Assembly (NCBI RefSeq): GCF_018687195.1
Contig: NZ_CP061321.1
Location: 1,116,001-1,180,000 of the forward strand
DNA from: Polynucleobacter sp. MWH-UH2A
GTDB taxonomy: Bacteria > Pseudomonadota > Gammaproteobacteria > Burkholderiales > Burkholderiaceae
DNA length: 64,000 bases
Direction: 5' to 3'
Shown here: one piece after another, positions 1 through 9,164 of the stretch
Position numbering within the stretch: position 1 is the first letter of the stretch
How the letters are laid out: each line of letters begins with the position of its first letter
The notes under the pieces: generated by a model
Database searches by the model: none
What the model saw: only the letters and a program-made list of their open reading frames with translations
What the model was told of the DNA's origin: nothing
Made by a program: the position numbers and the translations under genes

Positions 1-2096
1 AAGTCGCCAAACTGGGCTTCCCAAATGGTTAAGGTATTTGGCTCTGCTGCTGCATAACCATATTCAAAACCAAGTACTGCTTCTTCGGAAAGAATGGAGT
101 CAATCACCACAAATGGCGCTTGATCTTTAGTGACATGCTGCAAAGCTACATAGGTGCCGGTATCCCACTTCTCACGATTTTGATCATGAAGTACTGCATG
201 GCGGTGGGTAAATGTGCCACGACCACTGTCCTCGCCCGATAGACGAATTGGATAACCACTAGCAACCAGCGAAGCAAACGCCATGTGCTCACCCATACCC
301 CAGTCGATATTCGCTTCACCGCGACCCATCGCAGCACGATCGTTGTAGACCTTCGCTACCAATGGGTGCGCTTTAAATCCTTCTGGAATGGTAGAAATCT
401 TTTCAGATAAGCGCTTCCACTCCGTTAATGGAATGGAGGTATCAGCTTCATCAGTCCACTTCTTGTTTAAGAATGGAGACCAATCCACCGCAAACTTACC
501 TTTAAAGTTGCTGAGAACTGGATCAGATGTCTGCTTACCTTCATCCATCGCAGCACGGTACTCCTTAACCATCAAGTCACCAGTACCAGCAGGCAATACG
601 CCTTGGGCCTCTAACTTGTCAGCATATAACTTACGAGTGCCAGGGTGGGCCGCAATAATTTTGTACATCAAAGGCTGCGTCATAGCGGGCGTATCTTGCT
701 CGTTATGACCCAACTTACGGAAGCAAATAATGTCAATTGCTACATCTTTATGGAACTTAGTACGGAACTCTACCGCTAGCTTCGTTGCCAATACCACCGC
801 CTCAGGATCATCGCCATTCACATGCAACACAGGGGCGTCGACAATCTTCATGATGTCCGTACAGTACAAACTAGAACGTAAATCGCGCGGATCAGATGTC
901 GTAAAACCAATCTGGTTATTAATCACGATATGTACCGTGCCACCCGTGGAATAGCCACGAACCTCAGACATCGCCAAAGTTTCTTGCATCACACCTTGAC
1001 CTGCAATCGCAGCGTCACCGTGAACCAATACAGGCATCACCTGCTCACCCAACATATCGCCACGACGCTCCATACGCGCACGGGCAGATCCCTCAACCAC
1101 AGGATTAACGATTTCAAGGTGAGATGGGTTAAAAGCGAGTGATAAGTGAACTGGGCCACCTGGGGTAGAAATATCGCTAGAGAAACCTTGGTGATACTTC
1201 ACATCGCCTGCCGGTAATGTTTCAGGGCCTTTGTGCTCGAATTCGGCGAACAAATCTTTAGGCATCTTGCCTAAGGTATTCACCAAAACGTTGAGACGAC
1301 CACGGTGAGCCATACCAATGACGATTTCTTGCACGCCTTTGCTACCCGAATCACGGATGAGCTCATCCATACAGGCGATAAAGCTCTCACCACCTTCTAG
1401 TGAGAAACGCTTTTGACCTACGTATTTAGCCTGGAGGTAACGCTCTAGACCTTCTGAAGCAGTCAAGCGATCCAAAATCTGACGCTTTTCATCCACATTA
1501 AATCGTGGGGTTGAGCGAATGGACTCCAGCTTTTCTTGCCACCACTTCTTAATCTTTTGGTCAGCGATAAACATAAATTCGACACCAATCGTGCCGCAGT
1601 ATGTTTCGCGCAATGCCTGCAGCAAATCGCGCAGAGTCATTTCATTTTTGCCGAAGAATGTATTGCTTGTATTGAAGACGATATCCATATCGCCATCAGT
1701 AAATCCGTAGAAGGCAGGATCAAGCTCAGGAATATCCTGGCGTTCCGTGCGCTTTAAAGGATCTAAGTTAGCCCAACGATTACCGACGTTACGATATGCG
1801 GCAATTAACTGTTGAACTGCAACGCGTTTACGTCCCAACTCGGAATCAGCCGAATCTGAAATCGTTCTAATCGGACCTTGTTTAGCGCGCTCAGCAAATG
1901 AGGCAACAATTGGTCCGTGAGCAATATCGGTTCGCGATGAACCATCGACCGCTGGAACTTGTTTCACATTATCGAAATAATCACGCCAATGATCCTCAAC
2001 AGAGGCTGGGTCGTGTAGATAAGACTCGTAGAGTTCTTCTACGTAGGGGGCGTTTCCGCCGAAGAGATAGGATTTATCTCTTTGATCCTGCATCAT
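1..2096 (-). CDS. sucA: 2-oxoglutarate dehydrogenase E1 component (3' end outside window)
   Basis: E1 of the 2-oxoglutarate dehydrogenase complex, a thiamine-diphosphate decarboxylase of the TCA cycle acting in the cytoplasm with E2 (sucB/odhB) and E3 (lpd), which would lie off the left edge. About 698 codons are present of a family length near 950. Visible are the N-terminal YLFGGNAPYVEELYESYL-type segment that binds E2, the AHRGRLNVL motif, the HGDAAIAGQG cofactor-binding motif, and near the left edge the SEEAVLGFEYGYA stretch typical of E1. The start is one of two adjacent ATGs (2096 or 2093) preceded by AAGGTGAG. It is transcribed away from the HTH regulator at 2397, and the 300-base gap between them must hold both promoters. 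Identity is secure; truncation is only from the window edge. Confidence 0.97.
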   Translation of the reverse strand, partial: MMQDQRDKSYLFGGNAPYVEELYESYLHDPASVEDHWRDYFDNVKQVPAVDGSSRTDIAHGPIVASFAERAKQGPIRTISDSADSELGRKRVAVQQLIAAYRNVGNRWANLDPLKRTERQDIPELDPAFYGFTDGDMDIVFNTSNTFFGKNEMTLRDLLQALRETYCGTIGVEFMFIADQKIKKWWQEKLESIRSTPRFNVDEKRQILDRLTASEGLERYLQAKYVGQKRFSLEGGESFIACMDELIRDSGSKGVQEIVIGMAHRGRLNVLVNTLGKMPKDLFAEFEHKGPETLPAGDVKYHQGFSSDISTPGGPVHLSLAFNPSHLEIVNPVVEGSARARMERRGDMLGEQVMPVLVHGDAAIAGQGVMQETLAMSEVRGYSTGGTVHIVINNQIGFTTSDPRDLRSSLYCTDIMKIVDAPVLHVNGDDPEAVVLATKLAVEFRTKFHKDVAIDIICFRKLGHNEQDTPAMTQPLMYKIIAAHPGTRKLYADKLEAQGVLPAGTGDLMVKEYRAAMDEGKQTSDPVLSNFKGKFAVDWSPFLNKKWTDEADTSIPLTEWKRLSEKISTIPEGFKAHPLVAKVYNDRAAMGRGEANIDWGMGEHMAFASLVASGYPIRLSGEDSGRGTFTHRHAVLHDQNREKWDTGTYVALQHVTKDQAPFVVIDSILSEEAVLGFEYGYAAAEPNTLTIWEAQFGD

Positions 2097-2134
2097 GATG
2101 CTCACCTTTCATCGGGTTTCCCGAATAAAAACTG

Positions 2135-2146
2135 TGGTTATAACCA
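2135..2146. promoter_or_regulatory. Perfect 12-bp palindrome upstream of sucA
   Basis: TGGTTATAACCA is a perfect palindrome about 40 bases upstream of the sucA start, where a repressor could act on the sucA promoter. Its GT-TATA-AC core resembles the GT-N-TA-N-AC pattern described for HutC-type GntR operators. A HutC-type regulator is encoded in this window at 62793-63536. The link is inference. The rest of the 2097-2396 gap shows another inverted repeat (2337-2351) and no convincing gene. Confidence 0.3.
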
Positions 2147-2336
2147 TCCGTTACACGGCTGTACCGCTTCACGAATTGCTCTGTGCAAATACTGGTACTA
2201 CGACAGTAATTTAACACGAGTGACCATAGGCATATAAAGGGCTTTCCCTGATTTCATGGGATTTGGGGGTATATCCCTATAAATCAAAATGAATAAGAAA
2301 TTTCCTACCGCTCTTTCAATATTTACGGACAGATTC

Positions 2337-2351
2337 AAATGAAATTCATTT
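2337..2351. promoter_or_regulatory. Inverted repeat upstream of the HTH regulator
   Basis: AAATGAA-A-TTCATTT is a perfect 7-bp inverted repeat around one central base. It ends 45 bases before the regulator start at 2397. The position fits an autoregulatory operator or a site that controls this gene, but the binding protein is unknown. Confidence 0.35.
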
Positions 2352-2396
2352 TTATTCTCTAAATCTTCAAGTGAATTAATGAGATTAAGGGGAAAT

Positions 2397-3095
2397 ATGA
2401 AAGCAATTACGCCTGAAATGGAATATCTAAGCACCAGACAAAGCGCCAAGGTTTTACAAGTTTCCTTAGGAACAGTCCAAAAAATGGTGGAATTAGGAGA
2501 ATTAATCGCATGGAAGACTCGCGGGGGTCACCGGCGCATCCTTGCAAGCTCTTTAGAACAGCAACTACAGAGGCGTAAACGCGCTATGCGTCAAAAAAGT
2601 ACTCAAAATTGCGTGGCCATGGGCATCTTTCGTCGTACCGAAAACAGCATTGCACTTATGCAGGCGATTCAAGATTGGCAGCTCAAGGTCGAAATGGAGG
2701 TAGCAGTAGATAGCCTAGAGGGCCTCATGAAGGCTGTGTCGATTGCGCCAGACCTAATTTTCTTGGACGCCCTGATACCCCCCGTTGAACAGGTTCATTT
2801 AATTCATTACCTAAGCAAAAACAAGGACACACAGCGTATTCCTATACTAGTAGATGAAGGATTTATCAAACTGCACCCAGGGGTGGTCACCCTAGCCGAT
2901 GAGAACGCTGGGGCCCGATCCCGCATTACAGAGGGGCTTAAGGAAGAGCTAGAAGACGGCTTAATTGACCTTAATCCGCTCATCATAGGATATCCCGCCA
3001 CCGATCCCGAGATGGATGCAGCACTCAACCCTGATAATCGCCACGAATTACTAGAACCCCTTTTTCTGGAGGCATTGTCACGAAAGTGTATTTAG
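2397..3095 (+). CDS. Excisionase-type HTH regulator with receiver-like C-terminal domain
   Basis: Predicted cytoplasmic DNA-binding protein of 232 residues. Residues ~8-58 form an excisionase/MerR-type winged helix (LSTRQSAKVLQVSLGTVQ, then KTRGGHRRI), the kind annotated as 'helix-turn-helix domain, excisionase family'. Residues ~72-155 look like a diverged response-regulator receiver fold: APDLIFLDALIPP matches the strand and acidic pocket around the phosphoacceptor, with Asp124 as candidate. The C-terminal ~75 residues are unusual, acidic and not recognised. The start is ATG 2397, preceded by AAGGGGA; an upstream in-frame ATG at 2379 lacks a ribosome site. No sensor kinase gene is nearby. 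It stands alone, divergent from sucA and convergent with the H-NS-like gene. Target genes are unknown. Confidence 0.75.
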   Translation: MKAITPEMEYLSTRQSAKVLQVSLGTVQKMVELGELIAWKTRGGHRRILASSLEQQLQRRKRAMRQKSTQNCVAMGIFRRTENSIALMQAIQDWQLKVEMEVAVDSLEGLMKAVSIAPDLIFLDALIPPVEQVHLIHYLSKNKDTQRIPILVDEGFIKLHPGVVTLADENAGARSRITEGLKEELEDGLIDLNPLIIGYPATDPEMDAALNPDNRHELLEPLFLEALSRKCI

Positions 3096-3105
3096 GAGGA
3101 TCAAT

Positions 3106-3132
3106 AAAAAAGGCCACTTTGGTGGCCTTTTT
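3106..3132. terminator. Bidirectional rho-independent terminator
   Basis: The stem GGCCAC/GTGGCC (3112-3117 with 3122-3127) has a TTTG loop and is flanked by A5-6 on the left and T5-6 on the right, so it can terminate in both directions. It lies between the convergent HTH regulator (stop 3095) and the H-NS-like gene (stop 3157). Confidence 0.9.
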
Positions 3133-3156
3133 AAATAAATCAATTAAATCAGTATA

Positions 3157-3441
3157 TTAGATCAGGTAATTACTACGATCTCTACCCTCAATCCATTTTG
3201 GAGCCTTACCGCGGCCTGTCCATGTTTCACCAGTGGATGGATTACGGTATTTTGGCGCTACTTTGCCACCAGCGCTTTTACCGCCAGCTTTGCGACTAAA
3301 TAAGTCAGAAGCGGATAAGCCATATTGCTCAATAATGAGCTTTGCTTTAGCAATTCCGTCCGCTTTTTCACGGGCAATTGCCTCTTTAATCTGCTTATCT
3401 AATTGCTCACGTTGAGCCAATAGTTCTTTGTAAGAAGACAT
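3157..3441 (-). CDS. H-NS family nucleoid-associated protein (short form)
   Basis: A 94-residue DNA-binding nucleoid protein of the betaproteobacterial H-NS/Bph3 type, which binds AT-rich DNA and silences genes. Residues 1-45 are a charged coiled coil for dimerisation. Residues ~60-94 hold the C-terminal DNA-binding motif (YRNPSTGETWTGRGKAPKWI), whose TWTGRGK-P-W core defines the family. A basic, glycine-rich linker (RKAGGKSAGGKVAPK) joins them. The ATG at 3441 is followed directly by the coiled coil. It is transcribed alone, with a shared terminator downstream and a very AT-rich, inverted-repeat-containing region upstream, which suggests autoregulation. Several paralogues are usual per genome, so no symbol is assigned. 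Confidence 0.92.
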   Translation of the reverse strand: MSSYKELLAQREQLDKQIKEAIAREKADGIAKAKLIIEQYGLSASDLFSRKAGGKSAGGKVAPKYRNPSTGETWTGRGKAPKWIEGRDRSNYLI

Positions 3442-3574
3442 TGATGGGTTTCTCCAGATAATAAGTTATAGAAATACATATTAATTCGATATTTCAACTA
3501 AATATTATATATAGAAACACGATTATGGGTAAATATCCTCAAAATTAGCTTATTAACCTATATTTATCATGGGT

Positions 3575-3607
3575 TTATGTTTATCAATAATAATAAAATA
3601 AACATAA
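3575..3607. repeat. 10-bp inverted repeat in AT-rich H-NS upstream region
   Basis: TTATGTTTAT (3575-3584) and ATAAACATAA (3598-3607) are perfect inverted copies separated by 13 A/T-rich bases. They sit in the 209-base gap between the H-NS-like gene and the thioesterase gene, which is strikingly AT-rich throughout. There is no GC-rich stem or T-tract, so it is not a classical terminator. It could be an H-NS nucleation or operator site for the adjacent nucleoid-protein gene. Confidence 0.4.
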
Positions 3608-3650
3608 TCATTCTAAATAATATTATTAATTAAACCATTAGTCGGCCCAA

Positions 3651-4070
3651 TTAACGTCTTAAAACAAAAGTGCCGCTGGCCTTTGCAGTAATTTCCCCGG
3701 CCTCATTAAAAGCAACGGCCTCGCAATAATTAATCGATTTACCGGCTTTTAGAAGCTTTCCTTCAACCACGATCTTGCCCAAACTGGGACGTAAAAAGCT
3801 CGTTGTCATATCGATAGTAATTGCACCGAGCTGATGATTCGACGCGGTACGGGCCGCAGCCCCCATTGCAAAATCTAGAAGAGTCATAATCACCCCGCCC
3901 TGCGCTACATGAAAGCTATTAGTGTGCTCAGGTTGCACAACATAACTAATGCGAACTATGCCATTTTCCGAGGATATTGGTACCACTCCAAGATGATCCA
4001 AGAATGGAATATCCAAACCAAAAAAGGTGGTTCGTTGATGTTTTTGAGTATTGGGGTCAGATGTAGTCAT
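3651..4070 (-). CDS. PaaI-type hotdog-fold thioesterase
   Basis: A 139-residue single-domain hotdog thioesterase, expected to hydrolyse acyl-CoA (often aromatic) thioesters in the cytoplasm. The segment HVAQGGVIMTLLDFAMGAAA is the classic PaaI/YbgC-like helix with the catalytic acidic residue, followed by TIDMTTSFLRPSLG. The start is ATG 4070 (MTTSDPN). The frame stays open upstream, but that extension reads straight through the tRNA-Pro gene and gives the well-known spurious '[14 protein letters not shown]' translation, so it is rejected. The substrate cannot be told from sequence. It follows the tRNA on the same strand. Confidence 0.85.
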   Translation of the reverse strand: MTTSDPNTQKHQRTTFFGLDIPFLDHLGVVPISSENGIVRISYVVQPEHTNSFHVAQGGVIMTLLDFAMGAAARTASNHQLGAITIDMTTSFLRPSLGKIVVEGKLLKAGKSINYCEAVAFNEAGEITAKASGTFVLRR

Positions 4071-4097
4071 ACTGTTTAGATTAACGCAATACGTTGA

Positions 4098-4174
<77 letters not shown>

Positions 4175-4199
4175 ACGAAAGACAAAATTGTATCAGTAA

Positions 4200-4550
4200 C
4201 TACTTGGATAGAATTTGCAAGACTGCAAGCAACTCATCACGCAAACGTAGCTCTCCACGCGCTTCCTCGAGACGATTTCTGGCGCCACTGATCGTAAATC
4301 CTTCTTCATAAAGTAAGGCTCGAATTTTACGAATCAATACTACTTCGTGATGTTGATAGTAACGGCGATTACCGCGGCGTTTTTGAGGGCTTAATTGAGA
4401 AAACTCCTGCTCCCAATAACGCAACACATGAGAGCGAACGCCACAAAGATCGGCTACCTCACCAATCGTGAAATAGCGTTTAGCTGGGATGGGAGGAAGT
4501 TGAGAGCTCGGTAGCGCCGAGCTAGCATCAAACTCGGTTTTCTCGAGCAT
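4200..4550 (-). CDS. MerR family transcriptional regulator
   Basis: A 116-residue MerR-type regulator. Residues ~25-95 hold the winged HTH ([25 protein letters not shown], then [16 protein letters not shown]), followed by a short helical dimerisation tail. It lacks a C-terminal effector domain and metal-binding cysteines, so no ligand can be named. The start overlaps the ihfA 3' end by 23 bases, implying translational coupling. This small MerR protein behind ihfA is conserved in Burkholderiales; its target is unknown to me. Confidence 0.9.
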   Translation of the reverse strand: MLEKTEFDASSALPSSQLPPIPAKRYFTIGEVADLCGVRSHVLRYWEQEFSQLSPQKRRGNRRYYQHHEVVLIRKIRALLYEEGFTISGARNRLEEARGELRLRDELLAVLQILSK

Positions 4551-4851
4551 GTGACTCCACTACATCTTTGAGCTTTTGACTTGCATGAAATGTCACTACA
4601 CGTCTAGCAGCGATTGGAATCATTTGACCTGTCTTTGGATTTCGGCCGGGACGAGCCGATTTATTGCGCAACTGAAAATTACCAAAACCTGAGATCTTCA
4701 CTTCCGTGCCAGACTCGAGCGATTGACCAATGCGATCAAAAAACGCATCGATCATATCTTTCGCTTCACGCTTATTCAGACCTACTTGATCAAAGAGCGC
4801 TTCAGATAGCTCATTTTTGGTTACGGTATCGTTAGAATTTAGTTCGCTCAT
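4528..4851 (-). CDS. ihfA: Integration host factor subunit alpha
   Basis: The alpha subunit of the IHF heterodimer, which binds and sharply bends DNA for transcription, replication and recombination. The 107-residue protein has the full HU/IHF fold: N-terminal helices ([24 protein letters not shown]), [11 protein letters not shown], the DNA-contact arm [22 protein letters not shown] with the intercalating proline, and a C-terminal helix. The position directly after pheT is diagnostic for ihfA rather than ihfB. The gap to pheT is 58 bases; the 3' end overlaps merR. Confidence 0.96.
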   Translation of the reverse strand: MSELNSNDTVTKNELSEALFDQVGLNKREAKDMIDAFFDRIGQSLESGTEVKISGFGNFQLRNKSARPGRNPKTGQMIPIAARRVVTFHASQKLKDVVESHARENRV

Positions 4852-4909
4852 CGTCGGATTCTTTTCTGAAGTGTCTCTGTTTTTTCTTTAATGTTTTGTA
4901 ATACTAAAC

Positions 4910-7366
4910 CTAGCGCAGACGAGCCGCACACTTTTTCTCAACGGCACCTAATAAGGCGCTCATTACAGCATCAATTTGAGCGTCTTGCAAAGTTTCCGCA
5001 GGATTTAACAGGGTTACCCGAAACGCCAAACTCTTTTCATCATCTGCCATACTGCTAGAACCCGCTTTTGGCTTAAACTCATCAAAAAGCTCAATAGCAC
5101 GTACAAAATTCTGTTTACTTGATGTCATTGCATCTAATAGAGATTGGGCAGAAACCGCTTGTTTCACCACTAAAGCTAAATCACGTTGAACTGCAGGAAA
5201 TTTACTTAATTCCTCAGGTACGGGCAAACCTAGATTGCGAATCGGCTCTAAATCTAACTCAAACATCACTGGAGCCAGGGGTAACTCGTAGGCCTGTTGC
5301 AAACCAGGATGCAGTTCACCAATCCATCCCACATCAATTCGACTCTTGGGGGTTACCAAGAAAACCTTCGCACTGCGGCCAGGATGTAATGCAGGGTGCT
5401 GCGCTGCTTCGGTAACTATGTGCAAAGGATCAAGAATGCGCTCAAGGTCACCCTTGACATCAAAGAAATCAACAGCTCTTGTTGCATTCGCCCATTGCTC
5501 TGGCACAAATGTACCGTAAGCAATACCACCCACTTTTTGTGGCTGCGTAAAACCAGCAACTTTGCCAGCTTCTTCTTGAACTTTGGGATCTCGTTTGAAT
5601 ACTCGCCCGGTTTCGAATAAGCGTACTCGCCCTATTCCACGGTTTAAGTTTGATTTAAGGTTAGACAGCAAACCACCCCACAAGGTGCTGCGCATCACGC
5701 CATACTGATTGGCAATTGGATTGAGAACTGCAATCACATCTTTGTCAGTGGCGCCTGTTAAACGCTGCTCACTCTCTAAATCAGTAAATCCAAAATTAAC
5801 TGCCTCTTGATAACCCTGAAGCGCCAAACGTTGACGCAATAAATGGATACCTCGCTTAGCCTCAACCTTGGCGTTCATCTTGAGTGATGCAACAGGAGGC
5901 TGATCAGGAATATTTTCAAAGCCATACATACGTGCGACTTCTTCAATCAAATCTTCTTCAATTTCGATGTCAAAACGATAGCTTGGAGGCGTAACAATAA
6001 ATACATCGCCATCTTGTTTGAATTCAAAACCAAGACGCTTAAACACATCCAAGACGATGTCATTAGTCAGTGGAATCCCAATCACTTTTTCAGCTCTAGC
6101 CAAACGCATTTTGACCTGTTTGCGCTCTGGCACATTCAAAATCTGATCATCTACTGGACCAGCTTGACCACCGCACACTTCCAGAATTAATGCCGATAGA
6201 TATTCGAGACATTGAACAGTATTCTGCGGATCAACACCACGTTCAAAGCGATGTGCAGCGTCAGTGCTGAAGTTAAAACGGCGAGCGCGCCCTTGAATAG
6301 CAGATGGCAACCAGTAAGCTGCTTCAACATAAATGTTCTTAGTGTCATCGCTGACTGCGCAATGATTGCCGCCCATGACCCCTGCTAGGGCAACGGGGCC
6401 TTTTTGATCTGCTACCACTCCAGCTTCCTGAAGCTTGCCTGCAGAGTCAGGACCCTGCAAAGTAACTGTTTGTTCATTCAAAAGCTCAAGCTTCTCATCC
6501 GCCTTAGCCCAGCGAACGGAAATATCACCTTCAAGCTTATCGATATCAAATACATGGGTTGGCTGACCCATTTCAAGCATGACATAGTTTGATAAATCAA
6601 CCAAAGCGGAAATGCTTCTTTGTCCAGCGCGGGCTAAACGCTTCACAATCCAATCAGGCGTTTTAGCCTGAGGATTCACACCTCGAATCACACGCCCTGC
6701 AAATCGACCGCAAAGCTCTTTATTTTCAACAGTAACTTTGCGCTTTTCATCAATTGCGACAACCGGTGCATTCCATTTCGGGGTGCATAGTGCAGCCCCT
6801 GTAATTGCAGATACTTCTCTAGCGACACCAATTAAAGAAAGGCAGTCTGCTTTATTCGGGGTCAATTTAATGACAAAGATTTGATCATCTAGGTCAAGAA
6901 ACTTGCGAATATCCTCACCCACCGGAGCATCGGCTGGCAATTCCAAAATACCTTCATGATCATCGCCAAGGCCCAGCTCACGACCTGAGCACAACATTCC
7001 TTGGCTTTCTACACCGCGTAGCTTGCCAACTTTAATCACAAAAGGTTTACCACCCGCTTCTGCTGGGGGCAACTCAGCCCCTACCATGGCACATGGAATC
7101 TTGATGCCAGCACGAGCATTGGGTGCGCCGCAAACAATTTGCAACTCTTGGCCTGTACCCGCATCGACTTTGCAAACACGTAAACGATCCGCATCAGGAT
7201 GTTGCTCAGCAGACAAAATTTGCGCAACGACGACTTTAGTAAAGGCTGGCGCTACAGAGTGTTGCTCTTCCACCTCAAGACCTGCCATTGTTAAAGCATG
7301 GCTCAACGCATCACTATCAAGCGATGGGTTTACATATTGACGTAGCCAGGATTCTGAAAATTGCAT
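4910..7366 (-). CDS. pheT: Phenylalanine-tRNA ligase beta subunit
   Basis: The beta subunit of the (alpha-beta)2 cytoplasmic PheRS that charges tRNA-Phe. At 818 residues it has the normal full length. Order of domains: N-terminal helix (MQFSESWLRQYV), EMAP/tRNA-binding OB fold (~40-150, CKVDAGTGQELQIVCGAPNA), B3/4 editing domain (~210-400, GRFAGRVIRGV and RGVDPQ), B5 domain (~405-480), a pseudo-catalytic core, and the C-terminal anticodon-binding FDX-ACB domain (~725-818, SKFPAVQRDLALVV). It lies 23 bases after pheS, in one operon with the upstream ribosomal genes. Confidence 0.98.
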   Translation of the reverse strand: MQFSESWLRQYVNPSLDSDALSHALTMAGLEVEEQHSVAPAFTKVVVAQILSAEQHPDADRLRVCKVDAGTGQELQIVCGAPNARAGIKIPCAMVGAELPPAEAGGKPFVIKVGKLRGVESQGMLCSGRELGLGDDHEGILELPADAPVGEDIRKFLDLDDQIFVIKLTPNKADCLSLIGVAREVSAITGAALCTPKWNAPVVAIDEKRKVTVENKELCGRFAGRVIRGVNPQAKTPDWIVKRLARAGQRSISALVDLSNYVMLEMGQPTHVFDIDKLEGDISVRWAKADEKLELLNEQTVTLQGPDSAGKLQEAGVVADQKGPVALAGVMGGNHCAVSDDTKNIYVEAAYWLPSAIQGRARRFNFSTDAAHRFERGVDPQNTVQCLEYLSALILEVCGGQAGPVDDQILNVPERKQVKMRLARAEKVIGIPLTNDIVLDVFKRLGFEFKQDGDVFIVTPPSYRFDIEIEEDLIEEVARMYGFENIPDQPPVASLKMNAKVEAKRGIHLLRQRLALQGYQEAVNFGFTDLESEQRLTGATDKDVIAVLNPIANQYGVMRSTLWGGLLSNLKSNLNRGIGRVRLFETGRVFKRDPKVQEEAGKVAGFTQPQKVGGIAYGTFVPEQWANATRAVDFFDVKGDLERILDPLHIVTEAAQHPALHPGRSAKVFLVTPKSRIDVGWIGELHPGLQQAYELPLAPVMFELDLEPIRNLGLPVPEELSKFPAVQRDLALVVKQAVSAQSLLDAMTSSKQNFVRAIELFDEFKPKAGSSSMADDEKSLAFRVTLLNPAETLQDAQIDAVMSALLGAVEKKCAARLR

Positions 7367-7389
7367 AGCGCTTTCTAATAATGATTTTG

Positions 7390-8436
7390 TTATGCAGGGA
7401 ACTGCGCTAAGAAACGCAGATCATTTTCAAAGAAGAGGCGCAAGTCATCTACGCCATAACGCAACATCGTTAAGCGCTCAAGACCCGATCCAAAAGCAAA
7501 GCCGGTGTATCGCTCTGGGTCAATACCCATATTGCGCAACACATTCGGGTGTACTTGCCCAGCTCCAGAGATTTCTAACCAACGACCAGCCAACTTACCG
7601 CTACCAAAAGCCATATCGATTTCAGCAGATGGTTCAGTGAAGGGAAAATACGATGGACGGAAACGTACTTGCAACTCATTCGTTTCAAAGAAGGTTCTCA
7701 AGAAATCGGTGTAGACCCCTTTGAGATCAGCAAATGAAACGCTTTCGGCAATCCACAAACCCTCCACCTGATGAAACATCGGTGAATGGGTTGCATCACT
7801 ATCCACGCGATATGTTCTACCGGGTGCAATGACCTTAATTGGAGGCATGACATCTGCATTTGCAAATTTCTTCACATGCTCACTGGCATAACGAACCTGA
7901 ATCGGACTCGTGTGGGTACGCAACAGCAAAGGTTTTCCTAAGGAATCTTTGCCGTCAATATAAAAGGTATCCTGCATTGAACGAGCAGGATGATTCTCCG
8001 GGCTATTGAGTGCCGTGAAATTAAACCAATCAGTTTCAATTTCAGGGCCATCAGCCACATCAAAACCAATGGAGCGAAAGATTTCTTCTACGCGCTCCCA
8101 AGTACGCATTACAGGATGCAAACTACCAACCACTTGACCGCGCCCTGGCAAGGACACATCAATAGATTCAGCAGCGAGACGCTGTTGCAATACGGCATCA
8201 GCCAAAGCTTGGCGACGCTCTTGTAATGCAGTCTCTACTTGAGTTTTGATTTGATTAATTTGGGCGCCAGCACTCTTGCGCTCCTCAGGCGACATTCCAC
8301 CAAGCGCTTTTAAACGCTCAGTGAGAACACCTGATTTACCGAGATACCTGGCTTTCGCGTCCTCAAGAGCCGCCGAATCGGCAGCTCCAGAGAAATCACG
8401 TTTGGCATCCTCGACAATTTGGTCGAGAGAAACCAT
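7390..8436 (-). CDS. pheS: Phenylalanine-tRNA ligase alpha subunit
   Basis: The catalytic alpha subunit of PheRS. The 348-residue protein has an N-terminal coiled coil (~1-90), then the class II synthetase core: motif 1 around [14 protein letters not shown], motif 2 [22 protein letters not shown], and motif 3 near the end ([14 protein letters not shown]). The phenylalanine pocket FAFGSG is intact. It sits between rplT (gap 29 bases) and pheT, the standard arrangement. Confidence 0.98.
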   Translation of the reverse strand: MVSLDQIVEDAKRDFSGAADSAALEDAKARYLGKSGVLTERLKALGGMSPEERKSAGAQINQIKTQVETALQERRQALADAVLQQRLAAESIDVSLPGRGQVVGSLHPVMRTWERVEEIFRSIGFDVADGPEIETDWFNFTALNSPENHPARSMQDTFYIDGKDSLGKPLLLRTHTSPIQVRYASEHVKKFANADVMPPIKVIAPGRTYRVDSDATHSPMFHQVEGLWIAESVSFADLKGVYTDFLRTFFETNELQVRFRPSYFPFTEPSAEIDMAFGSGKLAGRWLEISGAGQVHPNVLRNMGIDPERYTGFAFGSGLERLTMLRYGVDDLRLFFENDLRFLAQFPA

Positions 8437-8465
8437 TGCAGCTTAGTTCGCTTAGAAACTAAGAA

Positions 8466-8831
8466 TTAAGCTGCAGCGTTTACTACGGATTTGATCCGTG
8501 TAACCAAAGCAGCGAAAGCTGCTTTGTCAGCAATGGCCATATCAGAAAGTACTTTGCGGTCGAGCTCGATCGCAGCCTTCTTCATACCATTCATGAATAC
8601 GCTATAGGTCATATTGTGCTCACGCACTGCCGCATTGATACGGGCAATCCACAAAGCACGGAATACACGTTTCTTATTACGACGGTCACGATAAGCATAT
8701 TGACCAGCACGCATAACCGCTTGCTTAGCAATACGGAATACGTTTTTACGACGACCGCGGTAACCTGTTGCGGCATCGGTAATTTTCTTATGACGGGCTC
8801 TTGCAGTAACCCCACGTTTGACTCTTGGCAT
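8466..8831 (-). CDS. rplT: 50S ribosomal protein L20
   Basis: Basic 121-residue large-subunit protein needed for early 50S assembly; it binds 23S rRNA and, in E. coli, represses its own operon. The N-terminal extension ([16 protein letters not shown]) and the globular motif [21 protein letters not shown] are typical. The gap to rpmI is 25 bases. The usual infC-rpmI-rplT order is intact. Confidence 0.98.
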   Translation of the reverse strand: MPRVKRGVTARARHKKITDAATGYRGRRKNVFRIAKQAVMRAGQYAYRDRRNKKRVFRALWIARINAAVREHNMTYSVFMNGMKKAAIELDRKVLSDMAIADKAAFAALVTRIKSVVNAAA

Positions 8832-8856
8832 TGAATTCTCCTAATCTAGTCTGAGG

Positions 8857-9054
8857 TTAAGCGTAAGGAAGCATAGAGCGAATTGACTTAACATCAGATT
8901 TCGCAACTTCTGTGGAACCACGTAAATGACGCTTGTTCTTAGTGGTCTTCTTGGTGAGGATGTGGCGTTTGAAAGCCTGACCTCGTTTGATGGTTCCGCC
9001 TGCGCGAACCGTGAAGCGCTTTTTAGCGCTACTCTTGCTCTTCATCTTGGGCAT
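8857..9054 (-). CDS. rpmI: 50S ribosomal protein L35
   Basis: A very basic 65-residue protein of the large ribosomal subunit. [24 protein letters not shown] and KNKRHLRGS are the standard L35 segments. It lies between infC (147-base gap containing a hairpin) and rplT. Length matches the family. Confidence 0.98.
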   Translation of the reverse strand: MPKMKSKSSAKKRFTVRAGGTIKRGQAFKRHILTKKTTKNKRHLRGSTEVAKSDVKSIRSMLPYA

Positions 9055-9139
9055 AAAGCACCCCTTCTTCTACTTGTGCAACATAGGTGGTAACCGACGG
9101 TTACTCTTCCTGTACCCAGAAGCACTTCTCTACTGCCAG

Positions 9140-9164
9140 CATCTTCAGTAATTTACTGAGGATG
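9140..9164 (-). promoter_or_regulatory. Hairpin in the infC-rpmI intergenic region
   Basis: A near-perfect inverted repeat (CATCYTCAGTAA/TTACTGARGATG type, one G-U-like pair) lies in the 147-base gap between infC and rpmI, without a T-tract. In E. coli the L20 repressor acts on RNA structure in this same gap, so an autoregulatory or processing role is plausible. That is inference from position; no alignment to the known L20 site was possible. Confidence 0.4.

Noticed and set aside
2198..2449. 83-codon minus-strand frame across the sucA/HTH intergenic region
   Set aside because: It runs through the promoter region and the start of the regulator gene, has no ribosome site and no recognisable domain.
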